Shown here: one piece after another, positions 14,822 to 16,536 of the stretch
Position numbering within the stretch: the stretch's first letter is position 1
How the letters are laid out: each line of letters starts with the position of its first letter
Assembly (NCBI GenBank): GCA_016283605.1
Contig: JAEENF010000286.1
Location: 1-16,536 of the forward strand
Origin: Prevotella sp.
GTDB taxonomy: Bacteria > Bacteroidota > Bacteroidia > Bacteroidales > Bacteroidaceae
DNA length: 16,536 nucleotides
Direction of reading: 5' to 3'
Position numbers and translations under genes: made by a program
The notes under the pieces: generated by a model
Seen by the model: the letters and a program-made list of their open reading frames with translations, nothing else
What the model was told of the DNA's origin: nothing
Database searches by the model: none

Positions 14822-16536
14822 GATTACCAAGATATATAAATTCATTTTTGCAATTCTTGCGATTGGTGGTATGACATCCTGCGCCGACTTCTTCGAGCAG
14901 GAGTCTGAGCACGTCGTATTCTCAGACAAAGACCACTTGAATAATGCCACAGACACTATCTATAGCGTCATTGGCATTCTCAACAAACTGCAGGCTATTG
15001 GTGACCGTACCGTCCTTCTTGGAGAGGTACGCGGCGATCTGGTTGACGTCACAACGACTGCCAATAGCGACTTGCGCGACATGGCCCTCTTTAATATCGG
15101 TGATGACAACCGTTATAACAACCCTACCGATTATTATGCCATCATCAACAACTGTAACTATTTCATTGCCAAGGTTGATACAGCCTTGAAGAACAACCGT
15201 AATGAGTATATCTTCATGAAGGAATACGCTGCAGTGAAAGCTATTCGTGCATGGACTTATCTTCAGTTGGTTCTTAATTATGGCTCAGTACCCTTTGTGA
15301 CAAAGCCCATCCTCAGCAAGATCGAAGCCGAGGAGAACTATCCGAAGTATGATCTTCAGGCTGTCTGCCAATACTTTATCGACGACCTGATGCCATTGAC
15401 GGACCGCTGGGCTAATGAGTACCCTGGCTACGGCAACATCAGAAGCCTCCGAGACGGTGCCTCCAGACTGCTTTTCTTCCCTATTAACATTGTATTAGGA
15501 GACCTGAATCTCTGGCTGGCGAGCAAAACAGGAAACCAGGCCAGTTACCGCGAGGCTGCCATCCGCTACTATAAATACATCTCGCAACGCAATGGTGACA
15601 ATTCCGCCTACCCCATCGGGACTGAACGTAGCTATTGGGAAATTGGCTCCACCACTTGGGATGATTATTACACTAGCACGACATACGGCACAGAGACCTA
15701 CGGAACAAACACGGAACTGATTACACTCATTGCCGGAGACTCCATCCGTGCAGAAGGCAACTATAGTGAGCTGCGCAATCTGTTCTACTCGCGAGATGAG
15801 AATGACTTCCACGTCAGCATTGTACCCTCAAGCTACATGTTCGAGTTGTCGGAAAGTCAGGCCAACTGCTGTCTGGGAACCGATGGAGCCACCTGGTATT
15901 ATGCACCCGCAGACCTGACCGAGCATCGATCGGGCGACCTGCGCCTCATTTCCGGCTATGACTATGGTGAAAGAACAGACCGCCTGACCAATGAACGATT
16001 CGATGTGTCGTATATAGAAAAGCAGTCGTTCCAGAACATCCACATCTATCGTCGTGCGCAGATCTATCTGAGACTGGCAGAAGCCCTTAATGGAGCTGGC
16101 TTCCCCCGTGTTGCATTCGGCATCCTCTCGACAGGCATCAACAACAGAGTCTACAGGGATGTCGTCTATCCCTACTGTTCCGAGAGCGATTCTCTGTGGA
16201 TTAGCCAACTCGACTTCCCTGAGTCACGCTATGGTATTGTAACAGCTCAAGAGATTGCCACAAGAGAAATTGCCAATGGACACAACACAATCGGCATCCA
16301 CTCTCGCGGCTCCGGTTGGACACCTATGAACGAGTATTATGTCCTCCCAGATGACTCTCTGATGACAGAAGAGCAAAAGAAGCCTATCCAGCAAGCCTTT
16401 GTCGATAGTCTGCTGCTGAATGAGAACGGTCTGGAACTGGCATTCGAGGGCACCCGTTTCTACGACATCATGCGCTTTGCCTTACGCCAACCAAATCCTG
16501 GACAGTTCCTCGCCAATAAAGTTTATGCCCGTCGAG
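14820..16536 (+). CDS. SusD-2: RagB/SusD family surface lipoprotein, 3' end cut by window edge
   Basis: I translated this frame by hand from ATG 14820 to the last base: 572 codons with no stop. The lipoprotein signal ends MTSC (lipidated Cys21) followed by ADFFEQESE. Family marks are NNCNYFIAKVD, the helix AVKAIRAWTYLQLVLNYGSVPF, RRAQIYLRLAEALN in the repeat-helix region, and the C-terminal signature ELAFEGTRFYDIMRFALR at 539-556. Little should be missing beyond that signature. A segment with IGIHSRGSGWTPMNEYY before the signature marks a SusD subfamily different from SusD-1. It is the expected lid and ligand-binding partner of SusC-2. Confidence 0.95.
   Translation, partial: MITKIYKFIFAILAIGGMTSCADFFEQESEHVVFSDKDHLNNATDTIYSVIGILNKLQAIGDRTVLLGEVRGDLVDVTTTANSDLRDMALFNIGDDNRYNNPTDYYAIINNCNYFIAKVDTALKNNRNEYIFMKEYAAVKAIRAWTYLQLVLNYGSVPFVTKPILSKIEAEENYPKYDLQAVCQYFIDDLMPLTDRWANEYPGYGNIRSLRDGASRLLFFPINIVLGDLNLWLASKTGNQASYREAAIRYYKYISQRNGDNSAYPIGTERSYWEIGSTTWDDYYTSTTYGTETYGTNTELITLIAGDSIRAEGNYSELRNLFYSRDENDFHVSIVPSSYMFELSESQANCCLGTDGATWYYAPADLTEHRSGDLRLISGYDYGERTDRLTNERFDVSYIEKQSFQNIHIYRRAQIYLRLAEALNGAGFPRVAFGILSTGINNRVYRDVVYPYCSESDSLWISQLDFPESRYGIVTAQEIATREIANGHNTIGIHSRGSGWTPMNEYYVLPDDSLMTEEQKKPIQQAFVDSLLLNENGLELAFEGTRFYDIMRFALRQPNPGQFLANKVYARR

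Larger units (their letters stand above)
1..16536 (+). other. Probable single operon: FAS1-SusC-SusD-FAS1-FAS1-SusC-SusD
   Basis: Seven same-strand genes are separated by 19, 12, 40, 40, 24 and 16 bases. None of these gaps is long enough for an obvious promoter, and I see no TTTG / TAnnTTTG pair or hairpin-plus-T-run in them. One transcript is therefore the simplest reading; the first promoter would lie upstream of the window. No regulator (hybrid two-component, ECF sigma/anti-sigma) and no degradative enzyme falls inside the window. Confidence 0.7.

Noticed and set aside
14944..15189. Plus-strand small ORF near the 5' end of SusD-2
   Set aside because: It overlaps the real SusD-2 frame that runs from 14820 to the window end with family motifs.

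Overview
The window reads as Bacteroidota DNA, most likely Bacteroidales and possibly Prevotella-like. The reasons are two SusC/SusD outer-membrane pairs, lipoprotein signals with acidic residues just after the lipidated cysteine, AT-rich gene leaders without a proper Shine-Dalgarno sequence, and roughly 50% GC by eye. The genus is an inference; nothing here fixes it.

All seven genes lie on the + strand with gaps of only 12 to 40 bases, so they look like one operon that continues past both edges. The order is: 3' part of a multi-domain fasciclin (FAS1) protein (1-2443); SusC-1 (2463-5786); SusD-1 (5799-7583); FAS1 lipoprotein with two domains plus a C-terminal beta-rich region (7624-9675); second FAS1 lipoprotein (9716-11524); SusC-2 (11549-14803); SusD-2 (14820 to the window end, no stop reached). 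This can be read as a FAS1-SusC-SusD unit repeated in tandem, with an extra FAS1 lipoprotein between the units. There is no stretch of 300 bases without a gene, and I see no tRNA, rRNA, CRISPR array, transposase, promoter with a clear Bacteroidota -7/-33 pattern, or hairpin terminator.

Proposed working model: each SusC is a TonB-dependent outer-membrane channel and its SusD is the surface lid that delivers a ligand to it. The three FAS1 proteins would be exported and held at the cell surface beside them, in the slot that surface glycan-binding proteins occupy in polysaccharide utilisation loci. No glycosidase, lyase, sulfatase, protease or regulator is visible, so the ligand cannot be named. 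The two SusC/SusD pairs belong to clearly different subfamilies and probably do not take the same ligand.

The most unusual feature is in the gaps. Five of six gene junctions hold 7-base tandem repeats (GAATTAG, GAATTAA, GAATTTA or GTTTATA types) that run directly into the next start codon, and each junction keeps TAG/TAA stops in all three forward frames. Two upstream genes use a stop belonging to this series. Five of the six visible starts also share GATATAT within the first 8 codons. Together these suggest a repeated 'stop-restart' leader cassette at gene borders of this operon.
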